Source: Spirochaetes bacterium RBG_16_67_19
GTDB taxonomy: Bacteria; Spirochaetota; Spirochaetia; SZUA-6; DRHE01
Direction: 5' to 3'
DNA length: 6,919 nt
Assembly: GCA_001829505.1 (NCBI GenBank)
Contig: MIBK01000218.1
Span: 16,320 to 23,238 of the forward strand
Positions 6,410 through 6,919 of this stretch are shown piece by piece; within the stretch, counting starts at the first letter, position 1; each line of letters opens with the position of its first letter. Below the pieces are notes generated by a model that saw only the letters and a program-made list of their open reading frames with translations, was not told the DNA's origin and ran no database searches. The position numbers and the translations under genes were made by a program.

Positions 6410-6558
6410 GCCCGCCAGTATAGCGCAAGCCGGCGCAAGGCCGGTAGGCTCCAACCGTAGCACCCTGACACGGCGCGACGCTCTTTTTTTTCTTCCTGGG
6501 TCAATTCGACACGCTCAATTTATGTCTGGGAAACTGGCACGGAATTTTGAGGTGTGTT
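6410..6558. other. Divergent intergenic region between the YfiM-like gene and the hsp20 locus
   Basis: About 150 bp without a convincing gene. It drops in GC on the right (6481-6560), as promoter regions often do, and holds an 8-base T-run (6484-6491). TCAATT occurs twice, 14 bp apart (6501-6506 and 6515-6520). GAGGTG (6549-6554) is a good ribosome-binding site for ATG 6559. No heat-shock sigma-32 promoter with correct spacing was found. An in-frame ATG at 6522 could start an extended reading of the Hsp20 frame but has no ribosome-binding site. Confidence 0.5.
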
Positions 6559-6784
6559 ATGGCACTGATTCACTGGCGGACCACTTCACGGTGGAGTGCG
6601 ACCTTCCAGGCCTCGACCGGAAGGACATCGACCTCTCCATCGCCTCGGGCGTGCTGACCATCAAGGGGGAGAAGAAGGGGGAGAAGGTCAACGAGAAGGC
6701 CAAGGTCTACCGCAAGGGACTGAGCGGATTGTACGTCTCGCAAACTCAAATCGAGCTGCCGAAGAAGGAGGAGGCCAAGACCCG
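6559..6784 (+). pseudogene. Small heat-shock protein Hsp20, internally deleted and out of frame
   Basis: Hsp20 proteins are ATP-independent holdase chaperones built on an alpha-crystallin domain. ATG 6559, 4 nt after GAGGTG, gives MALIHWR, the usual Hsp20 opening, but that frame stops at 6657 after 32 codons. The alpha-crystallin core is in another frame from 6582: HFTVECDLPGLDRKDIDLSI, then ASGVLTIKGEKKGEK and VYRKGLSGLYVSQTQIELP (to 6761). The linker and first strand between these parts, normally some 30-50 codons, are missing. After IELP (6750-6761) the sequence goes straight to KKEEAK, the usual C-terminal end, so the ~20-25 codons with the conserved A-x-x-x-N-G-V-L strand are missing too. 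The core frame is also open back to ATG 6522 (MSGKLARNFEV...), which an automatic caller might choose. The product could not fold normally. A real pseudogene and an assembly collapse are both possible. Confidence 0.6.
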
Positions 6785-6919
6785 CTGCCGGACGGGAACA
6801 TCCTGCTGCGGCTGGAGATGCCGGGGGTGTCCCGCGAGAACCTGGACATCGACATGGATGCCTCGGAGTTATGCATCACCGGGCGGAGAGCCGTGCCCCG
6901 CGGCGAGCAGCACGGCGGA
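6785..6919 (+). pseudogene. Second Hsp20 alpha-crystallin fragment in a different frame (cut by window edge)
   Basis: From 6785 a third frame becomes protein-like: LPDGNILLRLEMPGVSRENL followed by DIDMDASELCITGRRAVPRG. This is again the beginning of an alpha-crystallin domain (LxxxMPGV...LxITGRR), of the type found in the second gene of paired hsp20 operons. It is not a continuation of the first domain, whose same strands already appear at 6582-6670. No start codon or ribosome-binding site is seen upstream in this frame; the only ATG (6818) is inside the domain. It therefore looks like a second hsp20 gene that has lost its 5' end and been joined to the first. The frame is open at the right edge, so the 3' half may be intact outside. 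Confidence 0.6.

Noticed and set aside
5946..6428. A 160-codon minus-strand frame overlapping the YfiM-like gene
   Set aside because: The neighbouring frame has a clean signal peptide and the DKAxHF/AKELxD pattern; this one is arginine/glycine-rich without domain signs.
6472..6491. Possible terminator: GGCG/CGCT stem followed by eight T
   Set aside because: The stem has only four pairs including a G-T, and no plus-strand gene ends near; the T-run is more simply part of an AT-richer promoter region.
6535..6550. Sigma-54-like element TGGCACG followed by TTTTGA before the hsp20 start
   Set aside because: The -24 half is good, but the -12 GC is lacking at the needed spacing, and transcription would start at about the ATG of 6559, leaving no leader.

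Overview
The window is GC-rich throughout, with long spurious open frames on the antisense strands, as expected of a high-GC proteobacterium. The gene types (a PAS-GGDEF-EAL signalling protein, a YfiM-like exported protein, a YghO-like acetyltransferase and VapBC) suggest a gammaproteobacterium, perhaps of the Chromatiales/Ectothiorhodospiraceae kind. That placement is inference; there is no rRNA or marker gene here. I see no tRNA, rRNA, CRISPR array, transposase or attachment site.

Layout, left to right. (1) Positions 1-519, minus strand: a vapBC toxin-antitoxin pair. vapB is complete; the C-terminus of vapC runs off the left edge. (2) Positions 520-591: a short divergent spacer with a perfect 20-bp GC palindrome (553-572). 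(3) Positions 592-2762, plus strand: a PAS-PAS-GGDEF-EAL cyclic-di-GMP enzyme. Its first ~60 codons are separated from the rest by a one-base frameshift near 762. (4) Positions 2809-4086: a three-domain protein joining a degenerate receiver-like domain, an anti-sigma/RsbW-type ATPase domain and a C-terminal cyclic-nucleotide-binding domain. (5) Positions 4093-5223: a two-lobed GNAT-type acetyltransferase starting 6 nt later. (6) Positions 5273-5973: a DUF4342 membrane protein and an AHSA1/SRPBCC protein sharing a GTGA overlap. (7) Positions 5930-6409, minus strand: a YfiM/DUF2279-like exported protein whose 3' end overlaps the AHSA1 gene by 44 bp. (8) Positions 6522-6919: a heavily rearranged small-heat-shock-protein (Hsp20) locus in which pieces of apparently two hsp20 genes lie in different frames; it continues past the right edge.

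Genes 3-5 form a likely signalling block: c-di-GMP synthesis and breakdown, a cyclic-nucleotide-binding ATPase with no DNA-binding domain, and an acetyltransferase. The close spacing of the last two suggests cotranscription, and a promoter-like sequence lies just upstream of the ATPase gene. Their common function is inference. The most unusual points are the receiver-like/ATPase/cNMP domain fusion beside a GNAT protein, the 17-residue insertion that separates the I-site from GGDEF, and the shredded hsp20 region.
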